Shown piece by piece: positions 1-8,553 of a stretch of 64,000 bases of DNA (position 1 is the stretch's first letter; the number at the start of each line of letters is the position of its first letter). The notes under the pieces are model-generated. The model was not told the DNA's origin and did not search any database. It worked only from the letters and a program-made list of their open reading frames with translations. The position numbers and the translations under genes were made by a program. This stretch comes from Oceanobacillus alkalisoli (lineage in GTDB: Bacteria; Bacillota; Bacilli; Bacillales; Amphibacillaceae): positions 61,290-125,289 of the forward strand of contig NZ_JAKGBW010000011.1 in the NCBI RefSeq assembly GCF_021556485.1. The letters run 5' to 3'.

Positions 1-301
1 TTGAAAGTAAGGGATACATCTTAAATACATGGGGGCCACTAAAACTAAAAAGGAAAGACAGAACAAAGCCGCCTTTCCACCAATGCATCGAATTATCCGT
101 AGGGTTCATTATAAAGTATATAACTATTCCATAACTTGATATAAAATTATGAATAAAGGACAGACGTATCCCAATTACTCCGCAGCACAAACAGAGTCTT
201 TGACCATATTCAATTATTGGTTCAAAGTTAGGAATTGTTGTCTCATTTTTTCAGTAATGCTCCTTCTTCTTGTAAAAATCATTCTTATTATAATCGGTCA
301 T
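1..301. other. Left-edge stretch without a recognisable gene
   Basis: I see no gene with a ribosome binding site or a recognisable product here. The sequence is AT-rich and probably lies downstream of a gene outside the window. A plus-strand open frame crosses 149-463 but runs through the opposite-strand gene at 302-574 and has no ribosome binding site. Confidence 0.4.
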
Positions 302-574
302 TCAGAATGTGTCAAGGTAGAATTCCTGCACTTTCTCAAGATCATCGACAAGCAGGTTTATTTCTTCCCGACTCAATCGGATAGGCAGTTGATCATACAG
401 CGTAATGACGTGGCCTTCTGTATCATCTTGATGTTTTTTCAGATAATGATAAAGACTCTTTAACTGTCTTTCATTTATCGTTGTTTGTGTCCTTAGATGT
501 TTTACCTTCTGGATCGAAAACTCATTCGCATTGCCATCAAATTCTCCAAATATAATCTCTCCTGACAGTAACAT
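302..574 (-). CDS. Small conserved-looking protein of unknown function (90 aa)
   Basis: I do not recognise the family. The product is small, soluble, acidic at the C-terminus and mostly helical, with no signal peptide or membrane segment; it includes a charged stretch (SREEINLLVDDLEKV) near the end. The ATG at 574 is preceded by the good ribosome binding site AGGTGAT, which supports a real gene. It is monocistronic, and a perfect 22-bp palindrome lies 26 bp upstream of the start, in promoter position. Its role could be regulatory or structural; nothing in the sequence decides this. Confidence 0.6.
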   Translation of the reverse strand: MLLSGEIIFGEFDGNANEFSIQKVKHLRTQTTINERQLKSLYHYLKKHQDDTEGHVITLYDQLPIRLSREEINLLVDDLEKVQEFYLDTF

Positions 575-599
575 ATAATCACCTCAGAGTCATTTGATC

Positions 600-621
600 A
601 AGCTAGTATTAATACTAGCTT
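600..621. promoter_or_regulatory. Perfect 22-bp palindrome upstream of the 90-aa gene
   Basis: Each arm is AAGCTAGTATT and the two arms abut without a loop. Its position directly before the start of the minus-strand gene ending at 302 suits an operator for a dimeric regulator. It is too symmetrical and lacks the T-run expected of a terminator. The binding protein is unknown. Confidence 0.4.
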
Positions 622-796
622 AACCAAAGGGTTCGATTGTTATTAACTCAACCCCCAACACCTGATAATAAAAAAGAGAATTAGTAATTGCTTTCATTCA
701 GCGTGAGTGTTTTGTTTTAGGATCCGCAGTCCAGACACCCCTCGCTTTCTAGAGCAGCTGATGAGTTTCCTCGGAAGAAGTTCGTCATTCAGGGAT

Positions 797-990
797 GGTG
801 CGCAATTTTTAGTTAGCGTGCAAGGCTGTCCGGGGGCGGTGCGCAATTTTCGGTTAGCGTGCGAGGCTGTCCGGGGACGGTGCGCAATTTTCGGTTAGCG
901 TGCGAAGCTGTCCAGGGGCGGTGCGCAATTTTCGGTTAGCGTGCGAGGCTGTCCAGGGGCGGTGCGCAATTTTCGGTTGGCGTGCGAAGA
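797..990. repeat. 41-bp tandem repeat, about five copies, built on GTGCG
   Basis: Copies begin at 797, 838, 879, 920 and 961, exactly 41 bp apart, and each starts GGTGCGCAATTTTCGGTTAG. Each unit holds two GTGCG motifs about 20 bp apart, so the basic spacing is near 20.5 bp, or two helical turns. Later copies are nearly identical and the first is more divergent. A 63-codon open frame through the array is a by-product of the repetition. The same motif and spacing recur at 14686-14948. Confidence 0.9.
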
Positions 991-1040
991 GGGATACTAT
1001 TTGGTATTCTAACTAGTGCACTATTCGAGCAGGCTGAAGG

Positions 1041-1325
1041 ATGAACTACGGATTATTCATGATTCGTATAGCCCTTTTACTTATTTCTTACCTGGTGGCT
1101 GTAAAAAAACAAACATGGCTATTAGCTGGATTTAATGAAAAAAACATTAAGAATAAATTTTTATTAGGGAAAATCACAGGCGGACTATTCTTTCTGCTTT
1201 TAGGTTTTTCAGTAATGATTCATAGCTTTATTGATTATCCACACGAAGCAACTGTTCTTGTAGTTGCGATGCTGGTTCTATTATCCATTACCTATCTAGT
1301 TATTAATAGAAAGTTGCTCGACTAA
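1041..1325 (+). CDS. Small membrane protein, DUF3784-like
   Basis: This 94-residue protein has an N-terminal membrane segment, then a KKQTWLLAGFN block followed by basic residues, and two further hydrophobic segments (about 50-62 and 70-88). The layout resembles the DUF3784 small membrane proteins of Firmicutes, where a hydrophobic helix is followed by an aromatic-Gly-Tyr/Phe-Asn motif. No function is known for the family. The ribosome binding site is weak (GAAGG directly before the ATG), and the internal ATG at 1059 is an alternative start. It sits alone between a repeat array and the convergent pantothenate operon. Confidence 0.55.
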   Translation: MNYGLFMIRIALLLISYLVAVKKQTWLLAGFNEKNIKNKFLLGKITGGLFFLLLGFSVMIHSFIDYPHEATVLVVAMLVLLSITYLVINRKLLD

Positions 1326-1411
1326 TTAACGACTAGGTTAGTTGAAAGGGAACATAACGATTAATCATCTATAATACGCTATGCCCCTTCTTTTCAATTT
1401 AGGTCTTTTAC

Positions 1412-2254
1412 TTACCGAACACTGAAATTATCAATCAGTCTTGTCTTTCCAATATGTACCGCTACAGCAACTAAAGTTTGGGTTTGAATCGTTGAAGTTG
1501 GTTGCAAGGTTTCACCATCCACTACTTTCACATATTCAATCTCTGCTTTCGGTTCAGTTTTGAGATGCGCTTTCATTGCAGCAATCAATTTCTCTGCATC
1601 TGTTTCTCCCTCTTTTACCAAGTTTGCGCCAAAAGAAATAGTATTACTTACAATCAAAGCCGCCTCCCTATCTTCAGGAGAAAGATATGTATTACGGGAA
1701 CTCTTTGCCAAGCCATCTTCCTCCCGGACCGTCGGACAACCGATGACCTCCACATTCATGCATAAGTCTTTAACCATTTGCTTGATAATCGCCAGTTGCT
1801 GCGCATCTTTCTCACCGAAATACGCACGGTCCGGCTGTGTAATATTAAACAATTTGTTCACGACTGTACAGACCCCACGGAAGTGACCCTCGCGGTTTAA
1901 TCCGCAGAGTTCTTCCGTCAATACAGACATATCAACATACGTAAAAAAAGCTTCCGGATACATCTCTTCTGGTGTCGGATGGAAAATAAGATCCGCTCCT
2001 AGGTTCTCGCAAATCTTACTATCCCTGTCTAAGTCATGGGGATAACTATCAAAATCCTCATTTGGCCCAAACTGCATGGGATTGACAAAAATACTAACAA
2101 TCACCTTTTCATTCGCTTCCCTTGCAGCAGTAATCAGACTTCCATGTCCCTCGTGCAAAAATCCCATTGTCGGTACGAAGCCAATGGTATAGCCTTCTTC
2201 TTTCCACTTTTTCACCACATCTTTAACTTCCTTGATGGTTGATGCAATTTGCAT
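1412..2254 (-). CDS. panC: Pantothenate synthetase
   Basis: PanC joins pantoate and beta-alanine using ATP, the last step of pantothenate synthesis in the cytoplasm. The 280-residue length is normal. The N-terminal nucleotide-binding motif PTMGFLHEGH (about residues 28-37) is present, as are the FVNPMQF segment, the GEKDAQQL segment and the KSSRN loop. The start at 2254 follows AAAGGAGC at good spacing. It is the last gene of a three-gene operon, 27 bp after panB. The aspartate decarboxylase gene panD, which often follows, is not present; the strand is empty after panC. Confidence 0.97.
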   Translation of the reverse strand: MQIASTIKEVKDVVKKWKEEGYTIGFVPTMGFLHEGHGSLITAAREANEKVIVSIFVNPMQFGPNEDFDSYPHDLDRDSKICENLGADLIFHPTPEEMYPEAFFTYVDMSVLTEELCGLNREGHFRGVCTVVNKLFNITQPDRAYFGEKDAQQLAIIKQMVKDLCMNVEVIGCPTVREEDGLAKSSRNTYLSPEDREAALIVSNTISFGANLVKEGETDAEKLIAAMKAHLKTEPKAEIEYVKVVDGETLQPTSTIQTQTLVAVAVHIGKTRLIDNFSVR

Positions 2255-2281
2255 GATACATAGCTCCTTTAATTTTCTTCC

Positions 2282-3109
2282 TTAATATAATTTATCAATG
2301 ACCTCATCGGAAACAGTATAAATATGCTCTTCACCGGGAAAAGCTCCTTCTTTGACTTCGGTTATATAATCCTGGAATGCTTGTTGTATGATGTCCCCTA
2401 CTTGTGCAAACTGTTTGACAAACTTTGGGGTGAAGTCTGAAAATATTGCCAGCATATCTTGATATACGAGCACTTGTCCGTCACAACCCGGGCCTGCACC
2501 TATTCCGATCGTCGGAATATTTATTTCCTTGGACACGATTTCCGCCAGTTTTGCAGGCACACCTTCCAATACAATCATAAATGCCCCCGCCGCCTCAACC
2601 GCTTTCGCATCCTCGATTAACTGTCTAGCTGCAGCTTCTGTTTTCCCTTGTACCTTAAATCCGCCGAATTCATTAACAGATTGCGGAGTTAAACCGATAT
2701 GGCCACACACTGGAATAGATGCTTCTACAATGGCTTTAATCTGTGGGCAAACCTTTGTGCCGCCTTCTAATTTCACCCCATGCGCTCTGCCCTCTTTTAT
2801 TAATCTGCCAGCATTCTGTACGGCATCATGAACGGAAATCTGATACGACATAAATGGTAAATCCGCTAAAACAAAAGCTTTGCTTGCTCCTCTAGCGACA
2901 GCTTTTGTATGGTGGATCATATCATCCATCGTAACTGGCAGTGTATCTTCATATCCAAGCATGACTTGTCCAAGGGAATCTCCGACGAGTAACATATTAA
3001 TTTCAGCTTGATCCATTAACTTTGCCATCGAGTAGTCGTAGCACGTCAGCATCGTAATTTTATCACCTGCATTTTTTTGTTGCTGGAGTGATGTCACCGT
3101 ATTTTTCAT
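2282..3109 (-). CDS. panB: 3-methyl-2-oxobutanoate hydroxymethyltransferase
   Basis: PanB transfers a hydroxymethyl group from 5,10-methylenetetrahydrofolate to alpha-ketoisovalerate, giving ketopantoate. The 275 residues match the family: TMLTCYDY near the start, metal-ligand segment VGDSLG (about 42-47), the MIHHTK and LEGG segments and the [14 protein letters not shown] block. Its ATG overlaps the stop of the upstream DUF2520 gene as ATGA, so the two are likely translationally coupled. Together with panC this makes a compact pantothenate operon. Confidence 0.97.
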   Translation of the reverse strand: MKNTVTSLQQQKNAGDKITMLTCYDYSMAKLMDQAEINMLLVGDSLGQVMLGYEDTLPVTMDDMIHHTKAVARGASKAFVLADLPFMSYQISVHDAVQNAGRLIKEGRAHGVKLEGGTKVCPQIKAIVEASIPVCGHIGLTPQSVNEFGGFKVQGKTEAAARQLIEDAKAVEAAGAFMIVLEGVPAKLAEIVSKEINIPTIGIGAGPGCDGQVLVYQDMLAIFSDFTPKFVKQFAQVGDIIQQAFQDYITEVKEGAFPGEEHIYTVSDEVIDKLY

Positions 3110-3948
3110 TCTTTGATAACCCCTTTGATTTTTTTATAGTTCCTGTCTTTATGCTTCTCCTCGGCTACTTCTAGCACCAGCCTTGATAGAGCTTTATAAA
3201 CTTCCTTTTCCTCTGGTTGTAAGACTTCTAAATGATTTAAAATAGTACCAAGATCATTTCTCTCAATTGGTCCGGTCAGTGCATCCGTTGTCCCGCAGGA
3301 AAGGATATTTTCCGTATTTCCTTGAATGAGCGGCGCCAGTGCCCGGTGCGCTTTGTCTGGTGTAAAACCACAGTCAACAAGCATTTTCTCACCCAAAGCA
3401 ACGAGTCCGACATATAGATTACTGACCATTGCTGCAGATGCATGGTAACGCGTTTTGTCTGCAGCCTGAATCACGGTTACCTCATTCCTGAAACGTTCAA
3501 ATAAACCGGTCAGATCGTTCAGGTATTTCGCATGCCCTTCAATTGTAAAAACAGCTTTCGACAGCCCTTTGTAAGAGTGATACTTATCATGAATCGCAAA
3601 AAGCGGATGGATCGAATAACCGAACGCTTCATACCGGCTACTATCCGAAAAAACCTCCGAACTTAAAGAACCACTAAAATGACTAATGATCTTACCTTTG
3701 ATTGGAAGCACTTTCAAGTTATCCCATACCTTGGTTATAGCTCCATCTGGTACAGTTATAAAAATGGCATCACTATCCTCAACGAGAAATCCAATTTCTT
3801 CATACGCTCTTGTATTGGTAAAGTTGGCTGCTTCTATTGATGATTCGAGCGTTCTGCTGTAATATCCTGTCACATTTACTTTGTGCTCGGTTAAATATTT
3901 TCCGAGGGACACTCCAACCTTCCCCGCTCCTATAAAGCCAATTTTCAT
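3106..3948 (-). CDS. Rossmann-fold DUF2520 protein, candidate PanG-type ketopantoate reductase
   Basis: The N-terminus carries a dinucleotide-binding motif ([12 protein letters not shown]) and the rest matches the 'Rossmann-like and DUF2520' family: an NAD(P)-binding half followed by a helical half with [10 protein letters not shown] and a GPIERND segment. The ATG at 3948 is chosen because GGGGGGTGC lies directly upstream; an in-frame start 18 bp earlier lacks a site. It is first in an operon with panB and panC and overlaps panB by 4 bp. The missing step between PanB and PanC is ketopantoate reduction, and an alternative reductase (PanG) has been described in pan operons of other bacteria. 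The activity assigned here is inference from context. Confidence 0.8.
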   Translation of the reverse strand: MKIGFIGAGKVGVSLGKYLTEHKVNVTGYYSRTLESSIEAANFTNTRAYEEIGFLVEDSDAIFITVPDGAITKVWDNLKVLPIKGKIISHFSGSLSSEVFSDSSRYEAFGYSIHPLFAIHDKYHSYKGLSKAVFTIEGHAKYLNDLTGLFERFRNEVTVIQAADKTRYHASAAMVSNLYVGLVALGEKMLVDCGFTPDKAHRALAPLIQGNTENILSCGTTDALTGPIERNDLGTILNHLEVLQPEEKEVYKALSRLVLEVAEEKHKDRNYKKIKGVIKE

Positions 3949-3966
3949 AAGCACCCCCCCCAGCAA

Positions 3967-4254
3967 AATTTAGTCTTACGTGGTATTTCTTTTATGATAG
4001 CGAATAGTAACCTAAATAAGCAACTATCAAGCGGCAGAAATATTGAAATACTTAGATTTTATAACAACCAATAATTAAAGAAGAGAAATTTTCAACGGAC
4101 ATCCTTTCTTTCTAATAGCCTTGAAAAAAAAACGAGGCTCTGTCAAATCCCAATATTTTATTAATCAGAAATATGGTACTTCCAATTTTACAGAACTCTA
4201 TTTTTATTTTACTCAAGCCAGAGCCCCTTATAGGGATAGTTGTAGACCCTTGTT
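3967..4254. other. Intergenic region with possible mini-element relic
   Basis: No gene is visible. Between about 4133 and 4230 the sequence starts with AGGCTCTGTCAAAT and ends near CCAGAGCCCC, so that GGCTCTG/CAGAGCC face each other about 85 bp apart. This looks like the ends of a small degenerate element, but the arms are short and no target duplication is clear. Confidence 0.25.
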
Positions 4255-4767
4255 TTAACCTTTCCTTGTTAACAAATCAATCGCTTTAATAATTTCATTA
4301 GGCTTCTGTGTGCCTATCACTACAGTTTCATTCTTTAAAAATAACTTTATCCCTTGTTTTCCGTACATAGTATATGCTTTTTCTCCCTTTAAGTTTATAC
4401 GAACTCCCCAGCCTCCAAAATTGGATAAATCATAATCAATCGACTCGTAATCTTCTATATCCTTGTATAAAAAATTTCTATAATGAAAATGGAATGGCAT
4501 AAATAGGACATAAATTCCATCTTTGCGAACTTCAGTTATTAACTTTATAAATCCTATCATTACCGCCGGAAAAATCACCCCGAATAAGGACCAAGCAATA
4601 ATTAGAATGACATCGGGAGCTGGTTTGCTCCCAATTGGAATTCCAAATAAAATTTGCTGTATAAAGATATACCAGAATAGCAAAGCAATAAGCATGACCA
4701 ATACCCATGCCCAAATTTGACGAGGTTTTTGAATTTCACGATAGATAACATGGTTTTGTTTCCTCAT
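4255..4767 (-). CDS. DUF6141-like membrane protein
   Basis: The product has 170 residues with two membrane segments (about 18-40 and 50-75), the first followed by an FGIPIGSKPAPD loop, then a soluble part with FMPFHFHYRNFLYKDIEDYE and a GGWGVR motif. This pattern fits the Bacillaceae family annotated as DUF6141, whose function is unknown. The gene is monocistronic. The ATG at 4767 follows a GGAAGGGGATG ribosome binding site. Confidence 0.65.
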   Translation of the reverse strand: MRKQNHVIYREIQKPRQIWAWVLVMLIALLFWYIFIQQILFGIPIGSKPAPDVILIIAWSLFGVIFPAVMIGFIKLITEVRKDGIYVLFMPFHFHYRNFLYKDIEDYESIDYDLSNFGGWGVRINLKGEKAYTMYGKQGIKLFLKNETVVIGTQKPNEIIKAIDLLTRKG

Positions 4768-5039
4768 TCCATCCCCTTCCTTCTACGTTTTTTTGAAAAC
4801 AATATTATTAAGCAATTCCGTCAAATGAATAGGAAATATTGTCTATATTTTGAATTTAGATAACATTAATGTATCACAGTCTTCGGGGTTTTGTATTAGG
4901 CTTGTTCCAAGAATGGTGATTTTTTTTTGAATTTTGATTGCTAACGATTTCTTATATTGCACCGTCTCTTCAAATGTAAAATGTTCACTACGAATATTGC
5001 TAAATCCCCCTTAAGCCTGTTTTGTCCATTTTACTTTCA

Positions 5040-5291
5040 CTATAATTCACCTTGCTCAATCATTTCTAAAACTTCGTCTGCAGAGTATACTTCGTTATAT
5101 AATATATCTTTTCTTGTTTTTCGCAGTTTCAGTTCTCACCCAGAATCTATTTCAATATCTTCTTTAACCGTGGTAGTCGATTCCTCCAAAGAAATAACCT
5201 GATATCTTTTACCGTCTAATTCAAAAGCAGAATTTTCTTCTCGGATAATATCTTTTATGACTTCTGCTGCATAACCTTCCAGTCTTTTCAA
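5040..5291 (-). pseudogene. Broken type II antitoxin-like gene with start of a lost toxin
   Basis: From a TTG at 5291 with GGAGGTGG upstream, the frame reads KRLEGYAAEVIKDIIREEN and continues to a TGA near 5120. The same frame then resumes with RKTRKDILYNEVYSADEV and ends EMIEQGEL at 5040. That C-terminal pattern (charged helix, then S-x-DEVLEMIEQGEL) is typical of antitoxins placed before RelE/ParE toxins. A GTG directly after the stop begins KVKWTKQA, like a toxin N-terminus, but stops at once. I read this as a decayed toxin-antitoxin pair; a partner toxin is not recoverable. Confidence 0.55.
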
Positions 5292-5507
5292 GTAATGCCA
5301 CCTCCAATTTTGATTATTGCTTCTATTTAATTATATAGTATTTATCACGCCAAACCAAAGCAATTTCAGCCTTTAAGCAACAGAAGCCATTTTTTTATAC
5401 AGCCTACAAGTCTTAAAAGAATATTCACTTTCTTGAATCTTTGTATTCCTTTTTTTAAACTATTTCAATACGCACCGTTTTGTTATTTTGATGAGTTGAT
5501 AAAATCA

Positions 5508-6263
5508 TCATATATGTTCATCTTTATTTCTCATCTCATAAACCTTCCTCGCGATTTCCTCCAAAATATAAATCGCCGGGATTTGTGTCGTGATATTCAT
5601 ATCGCCAACGGTTTCTTCTGTTATATAGTAAGAAATATTCCGATCGGATAATTTCGCAATGGTAGACTGTTCATTGTTCGTTATACTGAATATCTTACTT
5701 TTTTTCTCCTTTAATTTTTGAATATGGGAAATGGTGATTGCATTCTCTCCTGAAACAGAAAGAGCAATCGTAATACTCTTATTCAAATCAGCATTTATCG
5801 GCATAAACCAGTCTTTTAAATACATCGTGAATGTGCCTAAACTGGAAAAATACCTAGAGCCGTACTCTGCAAGCGTTCCCGAGCTTCCCATTCCAATAAA
5901 AATGACAATCTCTTTTTCCGCAATGATTCGTGCTGCGTCTTCCAGTTTAGCAAGGAATTTCTTATTTTGCGTACGCTCGAAGAACTCGGTAAGCACATAC
6001 TGGCTACTTTTAATCGACTGATTCGGCTCTTCGTCGACCAACAGCTTCAACCTTACTTTAAACTCCGCAAAACCGGAGCAGCCTACTTTTCTACAGAATC
6101 GCATAATCGTTGAAGTGGACACATGCGTCTCATCCGCAAGATCCCGTATCCGCATATAAACGACCTTTTCTTTATTCTTCATGACATAGTTGTAGATGGA
6201 CATTTCCAATTCATTGAACGATGAAATGATTTCATTTGTAAACAATCGGCTTTCTCCCTTCAC
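5508..6263 (-). CDS. MurR/RpiR family transcriptional regulator
   Basis: The 251-residue protein has an N-terminal HTH domain of the RpiR type (residues 1-77; HVSTSTIMRFCRKVGCSGFAEFK) and a C-terminal sugar-isomerase (SIS) domain (about 105-245; IFIGMGSSGTLAEYGSRYF). Such regulators sense phosphosugars. The gene begins with GTG after a GAGG site. It is divergent from a 6-phospho-beta-glucosidase gene 165 bp away, which makes that gene its likely target. Direct repeats in the shared intergenic region are candidate operators. Confidence 0.9.
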   Translation of the reverse strand: MKGESRLFTNEIISSFNELEMSIYNYVMKNKEKVVYMRIRDLADETHVSTSTIMRFCRKVGCSGFAEFKVRLKLLVDEEPNQSIKSSQYVLTEFFERTQNKKFLAKLEDAARIIAEKEIVIFIGMGSSGTLAEYGSRYFSSLGTFTMYLKDWFMPINADLNKSITIALSVSGENAITISHIQKLKEKKSKIFSITNNEQSTIAKLSDRNISYYITEETVGDMNITTQIPAIYILEEIARKVYEMRNKDEHI

Positions 6264-6292
6264 AATTTGGTCCTCACGTTCATTATACCTTC

Positions 6293-6323
6293 TTATGAAA
6301 CACAGTGTTACTTTTATGAAACA
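6293..6323. promoter_or_regulatory. Two direct TTATGAAACA boxes, candidate RpiR operator
   Basis: TTATGAAACA occurs at 6293-6302 and again at 6314-6323, exactly 21 bp apart, so both lie on the same DNA face. They sit in the divergent promoter region between the RpiR gene and the glycosidase gene. Binding by the neighbouring RpiR protein is inferred. Confidence 0.4.
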
Positions 6324-6427
6324 ATTATCTTTCAGCGGTAAACAAGTCTAAAGCCTTTAACCCTCTATCTTTTTCGCTATTTCCCACCTAAACTAGAGTT
6401 GTACGTATTTTACGAGGAGGATAAATA

Positions 6428-7771
6428 ATGAGTAAAGGACTAAAAATCGCTACAATTGGCGGAGGTTCAAGTTATACTCCAGAATTGATTGAAGGTTTTA
6501 TTAAACGATATGATGAACTTCCTATTGAGGAATTATGGTTAGTAGATATTGAAGCAGGTAAAGAAAAGTTGGAGATTGTAGGAAATTTTGCAAAGCGAAT
6601 GATTGAAAAAGCCGGTGTTCCGATCAAAGTTCATTTAACTTTTGATAGAAAAGCAGCATTAAAAGATGCTGACTTCGTTACAACCCAATTTCGCGTCGGA
6701 TTGCTTGATGCACGTGCAAAGGACGAACGAATTCCTTTAAGTCACGGCGTACTTGGACAAGAAACGAATGGTCCTGGTGGGCTTTTCAAAGGACTACGCA
6801 CCATTCCTATTATTTTAGAAATTGTGGAAGAGATGAAAGAACTCTGCCCAGACGCTTGGTTGATCAACTTTACAAACCCGGCTGGGATGGTGACAGAAGC
6901 GGTTCTGCGTTATACTAATCACAAAAAAGTTGTTGGACTATGTAACGTTCCAATCGGAATTGAAATGGGAGTTGCCGAATTACTGGATGTTGACAAGTCC
7001 CGAATCCGCATCGACTTTGCGGGATTAAACCATATGGTATATGGGATGGAAGTTTATCTCGATGGTGTCAGTGTGAAGGAGAAAGTATTGGAGTTATTAG
7101 CAGATCCAGAAAACAGTGCCTTCGTTAAAAACGTGCAAAATCATGGCTGGGAGCCGGAGTTTTTACGTGCGCTGGGTGCAATCCCATGTCCGTACCACAA
7201 CTATTATTATAAGACAGATGACATGCTGCAAGCGGAACTTGAAAACTTTAAACAAGGTACAACAAGAGCTGAAGTCGTCATGAAGCTTGAGGAAGAATTG
7301 TTTGAACTATACAAAGATCCTGAGCTGGATATTAAACCGCCACAGCTGGAAGAACGTGGTGGGGCATACTATAGTGATGCCGCCGTTCGTCTTATTTCAT
7401 CGATTTATAATGATAAACATGACATTCAGCCAGTCAACACGGTGAATCATGGTGCAATTGCCGACATTCCATATGACTCTGCAATTGAAGCAAGCTGTGT
7501 TATTACAAAAGAAGGACCGAAGCCGATTGTAAACGGGGAATTACCTGTTGCAGTGAAAGGACTTGTTCAACAAATCAAATCCTTTGAACGGGTAGCAGCT
7601 GAAGCGGCAGTAACAGGAAACTATGATACTGCTTTACTTGCGATGACGATTAATCCACTCGTTCCTTCTGATTCCGTTGGTAAAGAGATTTTAGATGAGA
7701 TGCTTGAAGCGCATAAGGAGCATTTGCCGCAGTTTTTTAGTGAGGAGAAGACAGAAACTGTAAAAGCATAG
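6428..7771 (+). CDS. licH: 6-phospho-beta-glucosidase, GH4 family
   Basis: GH4 enzymes hydrolyse 6-phospho-glycosides by an NAD+ and divalent-metal dependent redox mechanism. The 447-residue protein has the NAD motif IGGGSSYTPEL (10-20), NFTNPAG (147-153), the metal ligand Cys172 in LCNVPIG and His202 in GLNHM. The gene starts after a strong GAGGAGG site. No PTS permease gene lies next to it, so the phosphorylated substrate must be supplied by transport genes elsewhere. It is followed by an intrinsic terminator. The match to LicH/CelF-type enzymes is close, but substrate (cellobiose-6-P or another beta-glucoside-P) is not decided by sequence. Confidence 0.93.
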   Translation: MSKGLKIATIGGGSSYTPELIEGFIKRYDELPIEELWLVDIEAGKEKLEIVGNFAKRMIEKAGVPIKVHLTFDRKAALKDADFVTTQFRVGLLDARAKDERIPLSHGVLGQETNGPGGLFKGLRTIPIILEIVEEMKELCPDAWLINFTNPAGMVTEAVLRYTNHKKVVGLCNVPIGIEMGVAELLDVDKSRIRIDFAGLNHMVYGMEVYLDGVSVKEKVLELLADPENSAFVKNVQNHGWEPEFLRALGAIPCPYHNYYYKTDDMLQAELENFKQGTTRAEVVMKLEEELFELYKDPELDIKPPQLEERGGAYYSDAAVRLISSIYNDKHDIQPVNTVNHGAIADIPYDSAIEASCVITKEGPKPIVNGELPVAVKGLVQQIKSFERVAAEAAVTGNYDTALLAMTINPLVPSDSVGKEILDEMLEAHKEHLPQFFSEEKTETVKA

Positions 7772-7785
7772 AAAAAATAATAATT

Positions 7786-7830
7786 AAAAGCTGGTATGAA
7801 GATGGTGGTGAACCATTCATATCAGCTTTT
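7786..7830. terminator. Bidirectional intrinsic terminator
   Basis: A 15-bp stem (AAAAGCTGGTATGAA with TTCATATCAGCTTTT, one G-T type mismatch) is followed by T residues on the plus strand and by U-rich sequence on the minus strand. It separates the convergent glycosidase and flavin reductase genes. Confidence 0.85.
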
Positions 7831-7842
7831 TTCATGTGCTTT

Positions 7843-8385
7843 TTATCTATTCATAATCCCCCGCTGCAAATAAATCACCTCTTCCGCAAGCTGCCCGATT
7901 CGTTCGTAAATCCGATCATCAGTTAGTTCATCACTCTCGATATCATAAGCTTCATTATGAATAAACACATTCCCAGTCGGGACGAGTCCTTTGAAATAAG
8001 AAAGAATCGAACCTAAATGATATTCCAAAACAAGAAAATGCCGATTCGTCCAACCGGTCGCAACCATGCCGGTCACTTTATTGCGGAATGCATATTCAGG
8101 CAAGTGATCGAGCAAATTCTTTAAAGCACCCGAAAGAGATGCTTGATAAATTGGTGTGCCGAATACGAGAAAATCTGCAGCTTGAATCTTTTTCACCACA
8201 TTCCACGTATCTTCATTGTATGCAGATAACGGAAGGCCAGCGGCGAATTCAATATCATACTCCCGTAAATCAATTAATTCCGTTTTGATCGTCGAATCAT
8301 GCACCTTGGCAGCAGCTAATACAGCTTCAACCGCAACAGCTGTCTTCCCACCTGCGAGTGCACCGGAAACTCCTACTAGTTTCAT
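7843..8385 (-). CDS. NAD(P)H-dependent FMN reductase family protein
   Basis: The 180-residue protein has a flavodoxin-like fold: KLVGVSGALAGGKT near the N-terminus, LIDLREYDIEF, and the flavin-binding GTPIYQASLSGALKNLLDHLP block. This places it with SsuE/YieF-like NAD(P)H:FMN reductases. The ATG at 8385 fits the ribosome binding site AGAGGTG better than the in-frame GTG that overlaps that site. It stands alone between a terminator and ywaC; the electron acceptor is unknown. Confidence 0.85.
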   Translation of the reverse strand: MKLVGVSGALAGGKTAVAVEAVLAAAKVHDSTIKTELIDLREYDIEFAAGLPLSAYNEDTWNVVKKIQAADFLVFGTPIYQASLSGALKNLLDHLPEYAFRNKVTGMVATGWTNRHFLVLEYHLGSILSYFKGLVPTGNVFIHNEAYDIESDELTDDRIYERIGQLAEEVIYLQRGIMNR

Positions 8386-8553
8386 TCTGTACACCTCTTT
8401 TCTCTATGATTTAGGAATCGTACTTGTGAGACTGTCTATAAATATGTCTCTAATAATTCAAAAAGATGGGGCTGTGTTGAGATTCTCATCCTCCGAACGA
8501 ACTAAAAACATTCGCACTCAAGCAATTATCTGCCTCACGCAATCCAAGATCAC

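Noticed and set aside
707-898. 63-codon plus-strand open frame
   Set aside because: It runs through the 41-bp repeats and encodes the repetition itself; there is no ribosome binding site.
797-990. CRISPR-like appearance of the 41-bp tandem repeats
   Set aside because: Units are contiguous with no unique spacers between conserved repeats, and no cas genes are in the window. The same holds for the 51- and 52-bp arrays.
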